A stretch of 6,352 bases of DNA, taken from assembly GCA_023426365.1 (NCBI GenBank), contig JAFAAW010000147.1, positions 1-6,352 on the forward strand, in the 5' to 3' direction. Below, in pieces: positions 1 to 5,465 of this stretch; the first letter of the stretch is position 1, and each line of letters starts with the position of its first letter. A program made the position numbers and the translations under genes. This DNA is from Pseudomonadota bacterium. Its GTDB lineage: Bacteria > Pseudomonadota > Alphaproteobacteria > Rhodospirillales > Magnetospirillaceae. A model generated the notes under the pieces. It had not been told where the DNA came from. It saw only the letters and a list, made by a program, of their open reading frames with translations, and did no database searches.

Positions 1-192
1 GACTGGATCACCCGCTTCACCGGCCTGTCCTTGGACAACCCCGCCCCGGAAAAGTGGAGGGTGAAGAAGGACGGCGGCACCTTCGACCAGTTCTCGGGCG
101 CCACCATCACCCCGCGCGGCGTGGTCACCGCCATCCGCCGCGGGCTTGAGTTCTTCGCCGAGAACAAGACCCAGTTGCTGGAGGCACGCTGA
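1..192 (+). CDS. rnfG: RnfG, electron transport complex subunit G (3' end only)
   Basis: Only the last 63 residues are present; the reading frame enters from the left edge and ends at TGA 190-192. RnfG is the periplasm-facing, membrane-anchored flavoprotein subunit of the Rnf complex and carries a covalently bound FMN. The stub contains DQFSGAT (visible residues 29-35, bases 85-105), which fits the ApbE flavinylation pattern Dxx(S/T)GAT; the last Thr (visible residue 35) would carry the FMN. A short charged tail follows, as expected for the family C-terminus. The stop codon overlaps the start of rnfE. The same motif occurs in the related NqrC, but the rnfE and rnfH neighbours decide for Rnf. 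The signal anchor and most of the FMN-binding domain lie outside the window. Confidence 0.92.
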   Translation, partial: DWITRFTGLSLDNPAPEKWRVKKDGGTFDQFSGATITPRGVVTAIRRGLEFFAENKTQLLEAR

Positions 193-869
193 TGGCCACT
201 CCCTCCTATTCCACCATCGCCAAGGACGGCCTGTGGGACAATAACGGCGTGCTGTGCATGCTGCTGGGCATGTGCCCGACCATGGCCATGACCACCAGCG
301 CCACCAACGGCTTAGGCATGGGGCTGGCCACGGCGGCGGTGATGGCCGCCTCCAACCTGCTGGTCGCCATCTTCCGCGGCTACATCACCTATGAGGTGCG
401 GGTGCCGGTGTTCATCCTGATCGTCGCGGTCATGGTGACGCTGGTGGACCTGACCATGAACGCCTGGATGCACGAACTCTACAAGGTGCTGGGCCTGTTC
501 ATCCCGCTGATCGTGTCCAACTGCCTGCCGCTGGCCCGCCTGGAATCCTTTGCCGCCAAGGAACCTGTGCTGCCCTCGCTGGCCGACGGCGTGTTCATGG
601 GCCTGGGCTTCACCCTTGCGCTGACCGCCATCGGCGCCGTGCGCGAGATCATCGGCGCGGGCACCCTGTTCGCCGACGCCTCGCTGCTGCTGGGACCGGC
701 CTTCAAGTTCATGGAAATGCGCATCCTGCCCGAGGAGATGAGCGTGCTGGTGATGATCCTGCCGCCCGGCGGCTTTCTGGCCACCGGCCTGCTGGTGGCG
801 GGCAAGCGCCTGTTGGACATCCGCGCCGGCAAGGCCATCTCCATGGGCGGCGCCCATTGCGTGAGCTGA
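192..869 (+). CDS. rnfE: RnfE, integral membrane subunit of the Rnf complex
   Basis: This is a 225-residue, highly hydrophobic protein, close to the E. coli RsxE length of about 231. It has the conserved family segments: LLGMCP near residue 24, ATNGLGMGLAT near 37, NLLVAIFR near 55, IPLIVSNC near 104, and ADGVFMGLGFTL near 131 followed by the VREIIGAGTLF segment. RnfE pairs with RnfA in the inner membrane; from family knowledge, one Cys in each of two helices per subunit helps hold a [2Fe-2S] cluster inside the membrane, and Cys28 and Cys111 are the matching residues here. The start ATG (192) overlaps the rnfG TGA by one base, and GGAGG at 180-184 sits 7 bases upstream, so coupled translation is likely. 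A TTA leucine codon (312-314) is out of character for so GC-rich a gene. I am confident of family and limits. Confidence 0.97.
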   Translation: MATPSYSTIAKDGLWDNNGVLCMLLGMCPTMAMTTSATNGLGMGLATAAVMAASNLLVAIFRGYITYEVRVPVFILIVAVMVTLVDLTMNAWMHELYKVLGLFIPLIVSNCLPLARLESFAAKEPVLPSLADGVFMGLGFTLALTAIGAVREIIGAGTLFADASLLLGPAFKFMEMRILPEEMSVLVMILPPGGFLATGLLVAGKRLLDIRAGKAISMGGAHCVS

Positions 870-880
870 CGAGAGGCACG

Positions 881-901
881 GGGCGCGCAAGCTCCGCGCC
901 C
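881..901 (+). other. Hairpin in the rnfE-rnfH gap
   Basis: GGGCGCG (881-887) and CGCGCCC (895-901) form a perfect 7-bp GC stem with a 7-base loop. No T-run follows, so it does not look like a standard intrinsic terminator. Lying inside the operon between rnfE and the rnfH ribosome binding site, it could stabilise mRNA or tune rnfH expression. That role is inference; GC-rich gaps produce such stems by chance fairly often. Confidence 0.45.
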
Positions 902-933
902 GCCGCCCGAGGGGCCTTGCACGAGAGGGACAC

Positions 934-1218
934 ATGAACATCAAGGTCGTTTACGCCAAGCCCGAGCGCGCCGTGGTGCTGTCGGTCGAGCTGCCCGAGG
1001 GCGCCACCGTGCGCGACGCGCTGGAAAAGTCGGGCATCCTGACCCGTTGCCCGGACATCGACCTTGCCGCCAACAAGGTGGGGGTGTGGGGCAAGGTGGC
1101 CGAGCTGGACGCGGTGCTGGAGCCGGATTCGCGCGTCGAGGTCTATCGCCCCATCACCTGCGACCCCAAGACCGTCAAGCGCCGCGCCAAGCCCGAGCAG
1201 GCCGCCGGCGAGGGCTGA
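934..1218 (+). CDS. rnfH: RnfH family protein, ubiquitin-like fold
   Basis: This small soluble protein of 94 residues has the features of the RnfH family: an N-terminal strand MNIKVVYA, the segment ELPEGATVRDALEKSG (about residues 19-34), a central VGVWGK (about 49-54), and LEPDSRVEVYRPITCDPK (about 62-79) ahead of a basic tail. The family has a beta-grasp, ubiquitin/ThiS-like fold but lacks the terminal GG used in sulfur carriers; the end here is GEG and is probably not a thiocarboxylation site. It is the last gene of rnfABCDGEH-type operons in relatives such as Rhodobacter capsulatus, and its biochemical role is unsettled. The start is supported by GAGAGG (923-928) just upstream of ATG 934. 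No signal peptide or membrane helix is seen, so it should be cytoplasmic. Confidence 0.94.
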   Translation: MNIKVVYAKPERAVVLSVELPEGATVRDALEKSGILTRCPDIDLAANKVGVWGKVAELDAVLEPDSRVEVYRPITCDPKTVKRRAKPEQAAGEG

Positions 1219-1236
1219 GCCGCATCCGTGGAAACC

Positions 1237-1281
1237 CCTATATTTTAAATTACTCATAGTTAATATTCTGTTCTCCTAATG
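1237..1281 (+). promoter_or_regulatory. AT-rich island, likely promoter/operator region of the sqr unit
   Basis: About 45 bases of mostly A and T interrupt very GC-rich surroundings exactly where the rnf genes end and the sqr unit begins. Possible -10 elements are TATATT (1239-1244) and TAATAT (1261-1266), but neither has a convincing -35 at the right distance. An imperfect dyad, AATTACT-cat-AGTTAAT (1248-1264, five of seven pairs match), is the best operator candidate. I see no clean FNR/FixK-type box. That this stretch is regulatory is inferred from base composition and position. Confidence 0.4.
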
Positions 1282-1283
1282 CT

Positions 1284-1341
1284 CCGGCCATAGGCGGGAA
1301 GCGGCGCGGCTGCGCCGCCAACCCGTCCAACCAAAGGCCGG
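1284..1341 (+). other. Nested inverted repeats in the sqr leader
   Basis: An inner hairpin, GCGGCGC (1301-1307) with GCGCCGC (1312-1318), is a perfect 7-bp stem with a GGCT loop. It is enclosed by an outer pair, CCGGCC (1284-1289) with GGCCGG (1336-1341). The structure ends 4 bases before the sqr Shine-Dalgarno AAGGGAGA (1346-1353), which lies 6 bases ahead of ATG 1360. If transcription starts in the AT-rich island, the leader would fold right next to the ribosome site. The complementarity is directly visible; any control role is inference. Confidence 0.4.
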
Positions 1342-1359
1342 GCGCAAGGGAGAACGGAC

Positions 1360-2700
1360 ATGACGAAGCGCCCCGAACCGGCCGCCGATTTCAATCGGCG
1401 GCGTTTTCTGCAATTGGGAGCCGCCGGCGCGGCCCTGCTGGCCAGCCCGGCGACGGCATCCGCCGCCGTTGACGCCGGCGCCAAGGTTTCCACCAAGGCC
1501 CATATCGTGATCGCGGGTGCCGGCGCCGCCGGTCTGGCCACCGCACAGCGCCTGATCCACAAGCTGGACGGCGCGCGCATCACCATCATCGACAAGCGCA
1601 AGGCCCATTTCTACCAGCCCGGCTTCACGCTGGTGGCCGGCGGCCTGAAATCCAAGGATTACGTGGTCTCCGAAACCGGCGAGTACCTGCCGCGCGGCGT
1701 CACCTGGGTCGAGGAGGGGGTGGCCGAGTTCGACCCCGAGGGCAACAAGGTGGTCACCGAAAGCGGCAAGGCCATCGCCTACGACTTCCTGGTGCTGGCC
1801 ACCGGCCTCAGGCTGGATTACGGCGTCGTCGAGGGCATGGACACCACCCGCATCGGCACCGACGGCCTGGGCAGCATCTATGCCGGCCCCGACGCGGCGG
1901 CGGCCACCTGGGAAGCCATGGCCCGCTTCACCGAGACCGGCGGCGTCGGCCTGTTCGGCCGCCCGGCGACCGAGATGAAATGCGCTGGCGCGCCGCTGAA
2001 ATACACCTTCATCACCGACGACCGGCTGCGCCGGGCGGGCAACCGCGGCAAGGCCGAGCTGATCTATTGCGCCCAGAACAAAGGCCTGTTCAGCGTGCCG
2101 ATCGTGTCGGAGAAGGTCCGCATGCTGTTCGGCGAGCGCAAGGTCAAGGTGAATTACGAGCACGTCATGACCGGCATCGACCTGGGCCGCAAGGTGGCGT
2201 TCTACAAGACCCCCGCCGGCCCCGCCGAGATCAGGTACGACTTCATCAACGTGGTGCCGCCCATGCGCGCCCCCGAGCCGGTGCGCAACAGCCCGCTGCG
2301 CTGGCAGGAAGGCGCGTTCGCCGCCGACGGCTGGGCCGAGGTGGACAAGCCCACCCTGCGCCACCGCCGCTTCCGCAACGTGTTCGCCGTGGGCGACGTG
2401 GCCGGGGTGCCCAAGGGCAAGACGGCGGCCAGCGTGAAATGGCAGGTGCCGGTGGCGGTGGACCATTTGGTCGCCGACATCGCCGGCACCACCAGCAGCG
2501 CCGTCTATGACGGCTATACCTCGTGCCCGCTGATCACCCGGCTGGGCCGGGCCATGCTGGTGGAGTTCGACTACAACGACAATCTGGTGCCGTCCTTCCC
2601 CGGCGTGATCGCGCCGCTGGAAGAGCTGTGGATCACCTGGGTCATGAAGACCATGGCACTGAAGCCGACCTATATCAGCATGCTGCGCGGCCGGGCCTAG
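1360..2700 (+). CDS. sqr: Sulfide:quinone oxidoreductase, type II-like, with Tat signal
   Basis: This 446-residue FAD flavoprotein should oxidise sulfide to sulfane sulfur and pass electrons to quinone. Residues 1-35 are a twin-arginine signal: N-RRRFL at 12-17, a hydrophobic stretch, and ATASA (31-35) as a likely cleavage site, so it is probably exported folded with FAD. The mature part has GAGAAG (53-58) for FAD, FYQPGFTLVAGG (84-95), the ATG segment at 147-149, and the second FAD site VGDVAG (344-349). Of three cysteines, Cys208 in MKCAGAP and Cys389 in GYTSCPL match the redox-active pair of human-type (type II) SQR; Cys237 has no obvious counterpart. The C-terminal stretch with ELWITWVMK (422-430) could be amphipathic and contact the membrane. 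The Tat signal recalls flavocytochrome c sulfide dehydrogenase FccB, but GYTSCPL and YQPGFTLVAGG favour SQR. AAGGGAGA (1346-1353) supports the start. Confidence 0.9.
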   Translation: MTKRPEPAADFNRRRFLQLGAAGAALLASPATASAAVDAGAKVSTKAHIVIAGAGAAGLATAQRLIHKLDGARITIIDKRKAHFYQPGFTLVAGGLKSKDYVVSETGEYLPRGVTWVEEGVAEFDPEGNKVVTESGKAIAYDFLVLATGLRLDYGVVEGMDTTRIGTDGLGSIYAGPDAAAATWEAMARFTETGGVGLFGRPATEMKCAGAPLKYTFITDDRLRRAGNRGKAELIYCAQNKGLFSVPIVSEKVRMLFGERKVKVNYEHVMTGIDLGRKVAFYKTPAGPAEIRYDFINVVPPMRAPEPVRNSPLRWQEGAFAADGWAEVDKPTLRHRRFRNVFAVGDVAGVPKGKTAASVKWQVPVAVDHLVADIAGTTSSAVYDGYTSCPLITRLGRAMLVEFDYNDNLVPSFPGVIAPLEELWITWVMKTMALKPTYISMLRGRA

Positions 2701-2757
2701 AACGGCGAGCGCTCGATCTGGCGCACCGCCGCGATCTGCCGCCGTTGAGGCGGCGGC
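2701..2757 (+). other. Mutually exclusive stems downstream of sqr
   Basis: AACGGCG (2701-2707), starting right after the sqr stop, is complementary to CGCCGTT (2740-2746). The latter overlaps GCCGCC (2738-2743), which can instead pair with GGCGGC (2749-2754). The two stems therefore cannot form together, as in an attenuator. A 7-base direct repeat CGATCTG occurs at 2714-2720 and 2732-2738. No T-run follows, so termination is uncertain; this may only be a 3' stabilising element that sets different levels of sqr and the next gene. Confidence 0.35.
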
Positions 2758-2770
2758 CAAACATAAGACC

Positions 2771-2806
2771 AGACCAGCATGCGTCATGTTCGACGCTCGA
2801 CGGTCT
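2771..2806 (+). other. Hairpin abutting the RBS of the small membrane-protein gene
   Basis: AGACC (2771-2775) pairs with GGTCT (2802-2806), and inside it GCGTC (2781-2785) pairs with GACGC (2792-2796), giving two 5-bp stems separated by a 5x5 internal loop with a 6-base tip. The outer arm ends immediately before the Shine-Dalgarno AAGGGAGG. The symmetry is visible in the sequence; a translational control role is inference. Confidence 0.35.
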
Positions 2807-2814
2807 AAGGGAGG
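2807..2814 (+). promoter_or_regulatory. Strong ribosome binding site fixing the start at 2823
   Basis: AAGGGAGG lies 8 bases ahead of ATG 2823 and is nearly a perfect anti-16S match. The frame stays open upstream to 2523, but that part overlaps the sqr coding region in another frame, so the start at 2823 is the one to use. Confidence 0.85.
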
Positions 2815-2822
2815 GGAAAATC

Positions 2823-3164
2823 ATGAAGGAACTCGATCCCGTCGTCATGTTCGCCGTGTTCCAGGAAATGCTGGGGCCGGTCCTGTGGCTGCTGGTGGCC
2901 CTGGCCGTCGGCGGCATCGCCCTTGCCGTGCGCGTCTTCCTGCGCGAGGGCAGCGTGGACAGCCGCCGGCTGGTGCGCTCGGAGCTGCTGGGCCTGGTGG
3001 GCGGTTTCGCCGCCCTGGTGCTGATGGCCAAGGTCACCGTGTCGGGCTTCACCGATGCGGGCGGCCCGGTGGATTGGCTGCTGATCGGCCTGATCTGGGG
3101 CACCGGACTGGCGGGCACCACCGTGCTTGCCTATGGCTTGCAGGGCATGCTGCGCAAGGCGTGA
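2823..3164 (+). CDS. Small three-helix membrane protein next to sqr (possibly DUF5368)
   Basis: This is a 113-residue hydrophobic protein with no signal peptide, no cysteines and no recognisable catalytic motif. It begins MKELDPVVMF, followed by probable membrane helices at about residues 17-38, 54-70 and 83-105. The first cytoplasmic or periplasmic loop is basic (REGSVDSRRLVRSE, 41-54); the second contains SGFTDAGGPVDW (74-85). From memory it resembles a small family annotated DUF5368 in alphaproteobacteria, often near sulfur-oxidation genes; I could not check this. It follows sqr on the same strand after 122 bases and is probably co-transcribed or co-regulated. A role as membrane anchor, quinone-site partner or sulfur-compound helper for the exported SQR is possible but not shown. 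No function is assigned. Confidence 0.88.
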   Translation: MKELDPVVMFAVFQEMLGPVLWLLVALAVGGIALAVRVFLREGSVDSRRLVRSELLGLVGGFAALVLMAKVTVSGFTDAGGPVDWLLIGLIWGTGLAGTTVLAYGLQGMLRKA

Positions 3165-3171
3165 GAGCGGG

Positions 3172-3197
3172 CGCGGGCGGGCACGGCCCCGCCCGCG
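3172..3197. terminator. GC hairpin between convergent units, probable bidirectional terminator
   Basis: CGCGGGCGGG (3172-3181) and CCCGCCCGCG (3188-3197) form a perfect 10-bp stem with a 6-base loop, 7 bases after the stop of the small membrane-protein gene and 32 bases beyond the stop of the minus-strand ybhR-like gene. It is by far the strongest stem in the 65-base convergent junction. Neither side has a T-run, so it is not a textbook intrinsic terminator; the call rests on its stability and position. Confidence 0.55.
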
Positions 3198-3229
3198 TGC
3201 CCGGAACCCCATCGATGCCAGCGCCGCGA

Positions 3230-4336
3230 TCAATACAGGCGGCGGCGGAACAGCCATGCGGCGGCCGTCAGCGTGACCGCCGCCAGCGCCGCCATCGGCC
3301 ACACCGACTGCCACACCAGCACGGCCGGCATGTCCTTCAGGAACACCCCCCACAGCACCACCAGGAAGTGGCGCACCGGGTTGAGCAGGGTCACCGTCTG
3401 CAGCCACTCGGGCATGTTCTGCACCGGGGTGGCGAAGCCCGACAGGATGATGGCCGGCACCAGGAAGAAGAAGGCGCCCATGATCGCCTGCTGCTGGGTG
3501 GACGACAGCGCCGAGATGAACAGCCCCACCCCGATGGTGCACAGCAGGAACACCGCCAGCGCGCCGTAGAGCAGCAGCAGCGAGCCGGTCAGCGGCACCC
3601 GAAACCATAGCTGGCTGGCCAGGATGATCACGCTGCCCTCGACCAGGCCGATCAGCAGGCCCGGCGCGGTCTTGCCGACCAGAATCTCCCACGGCCTGAG
3701 CGGGGTGACCAGCAATTGCTCGAACGTGCCCAACTCGCGCTCGCGCGCCACGCTCAGGCCGGTGACCACCAGCGCCACCACCTGGGTCAGCACGCCGACC
3801 AGACCGGGCACCACCACCCACAGGCTTTCCAGATTGGGGTTGAACCACACCCTGGTGACCAGCGCTGGCCCCATGGATCGCCCGGCCTGGGCGGCGATGG
3901 CGGCGTTGTGTTCGATGATGACGGTGCTGAGATAGCCGCCCGCGATCTGCGCGGTGTTCGACCGCCGGCCGTCCAGGATCAATTGCACGCTGGCGCCCTG
4001 CCCCGCCTCGACCCGGCGCGAGTAATCCTGCGGGATGCGCAAGCCGGCCATGGCGGCGCGCGAATCGATGGCGGCGGCCAGCGCGCGTTCGTCCTCCACC
4101 ACCTGGATGCGGGCGAAGGTGGGCGACCCCTGGATGCGCGCCACCAGTTCGCGCGCCGCCAGGCCGCCATCCTGGTTGTAGAGGGCAAGCGTCACGTCCT
4201 CGACGTCGTAGGTGGCGGCATAGGAGAACACCGCCAACTGGATGAGCGGCGGCACGATCAGCACGAAGCGGCTTTTGCGGTCGCGCCACACCGACAGCAT
4301 TTCCTTGACGATCAGCGCGACGATGCGGCCCCACAT
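3230..4336 (-). CDS. ybhR: ABC-2 type exporter permease, YbhR-like
   Basis: This 368-residue protein is as long as E. coli YbhR. It starts with KEMLSVWRDRKSR (11-23) and a first membrane helix at about 22-40, then a large periplasmic domain (about 41-170) containing LILDGRRSNTAQIA (119-132) and WFNPNLES (164-171). Five further helices follow. The family motif SVARERELGTFEQLLVTPL (195-213) is the cytoplasmic coupling segment after helix 2; SSTQQQAIMGAF (278-289) and MPEWLQ (308-313) are also typical. It should pair with the YbhS-like permease next door and be driven by the YbhF-like ATPase. It starts 4 bases after the ybhS-like stop; GGAG on the minus strand (4344-4347), overlapping that stop region, is its ribosome site. 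The E. coli system has been linked to drug and cation export; the substrate here is unknown. Confidence 0.94.
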   Translation of the reverse strand: MWGRIVALIVKEMLSVWRDRKSRFVLIVPPLIQLAVFSYAATYDVEDVTLALYNQDGGLAARELVARIQGSPTFARIQVVEDERALAAAIDSRAAMAGLRIPQDYSRRVEAGQGASVQLILDGRRSNTAQIAGGYLSTVIIEHNAAIAAQAGRSMGPALVTRVWFNPNLESLWVVVPGLVGVLTQVVALVVTGLSVARERELGTFEQLLVTPLRPWEILVGKTAPGLLIGLVEGSVIILASQLWFRVPLTGSLLLLYGALAVFLLCTIGVGLFISALSSTQQQAIMGAFFFLVPAIILSGFATPVQNMPEWLQTVTLLNPVRHFLVVLWGVFLKDMPAVLVWQSVWPMAALAAVTLTAAAWLFRRRLY

Positions 4337-4340
4337 GGCG

Positions 4341-5465
4341 CTACTCCAGGCTCTTGCGGGTGCGCTTCAGGGTCGCCGCGCCCAGCAGCAGCGCGATCAG
4401 CGCCAGCGCCCCGGCATTGGGCAGGATCACGCTCCACACGTCGCCGGCCATGAAGATGGTTTGCAGGCAGGTGACGAAATAGCGCGCGGCGACCACGTGG
4501 GACAGCGCCTCGATCCAGCCGGGCATGGAGCTGGGTTCGAACACGAAGCCCGACAGCATGAAGGCGGGCAGGAAGGCCGACACGATGGCGATCTGGCCGG
4601 CGACGAACTGGTTCCTGGCGATGGTGGAAATCAACAGGCCCAGGTTGAGCGCGCCGATCAGGAACAGCGCCGACACCACCGCCAGCACCCAGAACGATCC
4701 GCGCATGGGCACCTGGAACAGCCCCAGCGCCAGGGCCACCGACAGCGCCATGCCGCCCATGCCCAGCACGAAATAGGGCGCCACCTTGCCGGCCAGGATT
4801 TCCAGCGCGCCCACCGGGGTGGCGATCAACGCCTCCATGGTGCCGCGTTCCCATTCGCGCGCCACCACCAGCGCGGTCAGGATGGTGCCCACCAGCGTCA
4901 TGTTGATGGCGATCAGGCCGGGCACCAGGAAATTGCGCGATTCCAGCGCCTCGTTGAACCACACCCGCCTCTCGGCCGCGACCGGCACCACCAGTTCGGT
5001 GCCGCTGTCGCGCGCCTCGTGCCCCAGCCAATTGGCCCACACCCCCTCGGCATAGCCCTTGACCAGGCGCGCGGTGTTGGCGTCGGTGCCGTCCAGCAGC
5101 ACCTGGATGGGGGCGGCGCCGCCGCGCGCGGCGCGGGCGTCGAAATCCTCGGCCACCAGCACCACGCCGCGATAGCGCCCCGACACCAGCCCGGCCTCGG
5201 CCGGCTGGCGGTCGCGCATCTCCTCGACCCGGAAATAGGGGGAATTGGCGAAGGCGGCCACCAGGCTGGAACTGCGCGGGGTGGGATCGGGCACCACCAC
5301 CGCCAGGGTGACATGGCGTGCATCCAGCGACACGCCATAGCCGAACAGCAGCAACAGCACCACCGGCAGCACCAGGGCGATCACGATGCTGGAGGGGTCG
5401 CGCATGATCTGCAGCATTTCCTTGCGGGTCAGCGCCCACAGCCGGCGCAGGCGAAGGGCGATCAT
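4341..5465 (-). CDS. ybhS: ABC-2 type exporter permease, YbhS-like
   Basis: This 374-residue protein is close to the 377 of E. coli YbhS. It has KEMLQIMRDPSS (15-26), a first helix at about 27-44 ending in LFGYGVSLDAR, a periplasmic domain at about 45-175 with IQVLLDGTDANTA (120-132), then five helices. The diagnostic VVAREWERGTMEALIATP (200-217) lies after helix 2, and STIARNQFVAGQ (280-291) and MLSGFVFEPSSMPGWI (303-318) are typical. It forms the membrane channel together with the YbhR-like subunit. ATG at 5465 is chosen because AGGGAGG on the minus strand (5473-5479) lies 7 bases upstream and because it gives the ATGA overlap with the end of the ATPase gene. A longer open frame upstream runs through the ATPase gene in another frame and is not coding. 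Confidence 0.94.
   Translation of the reverse strand: MIALRLRRLWALTRKEMLQIMRDPSSIVIALVLPVVLLLLFGYGVSLDARHVTLAVVVPDPTPRSSSLVAAFANSPYFRVEEMRDRQPAEAGLVSGRYRGVVLVAEDFDARAARGGAAPIQVLLDGTDANTARLVKGYAEGVWANWLGHEARDSGTELVVPVAAERRVWFNEALESRNFLVPGLIAINMTLVGTILTALVVAREWERGTMEALIATPVGALEILAGKVAPYFVLGMGGMALSVALALGLFQVPMRGSFWVLAVVSALFLIGALNLGLLISTIARNQFVAGQIAIVSAFLPAFMLSGFVFEPSSMPGWIEALSHVVAARYFVTCLQTIFMAGDVWSVILPNAGALALIALLLGAATLKRTRKSLE

Noticed and set aside
1219..1359. FNR/FixK box or intrinsic terminator after rnfH
   Set aside because: No TTGAT-N4-ATCAA-like site and no stem followed by a T-run were found; only the AT-rich island and leader stems are supported.
1360..2700. Flavocytochrome c sulfide dehydrogenase subunit (FccB)
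   Set aside because: The Tat signal would fit, but the cysteine contexts MKCAGAP and GYTSCPL and the YQPGFTLVAGG segment match type II SQR, and no cytochrome c (FccA-like, CxxCH) gene is adjacent.
1276..2787. Long open frame on the minus strand opposite sqr
   Set aside because: It is His/Gly/Ala-rich, with no family resemblance, and lies wholly opposite a recognised flavoprotein gene; long antisense frames are expected at this GC content.
2523..2822. Upstream extension of the small membrane-protein frame
   Set aside because: It overlaps sqr in another frame, reads as Arg/His-rich non-protein-like sequence, and the strong Shine-Dalgarno at 2807-2814 points to ATG 2823.
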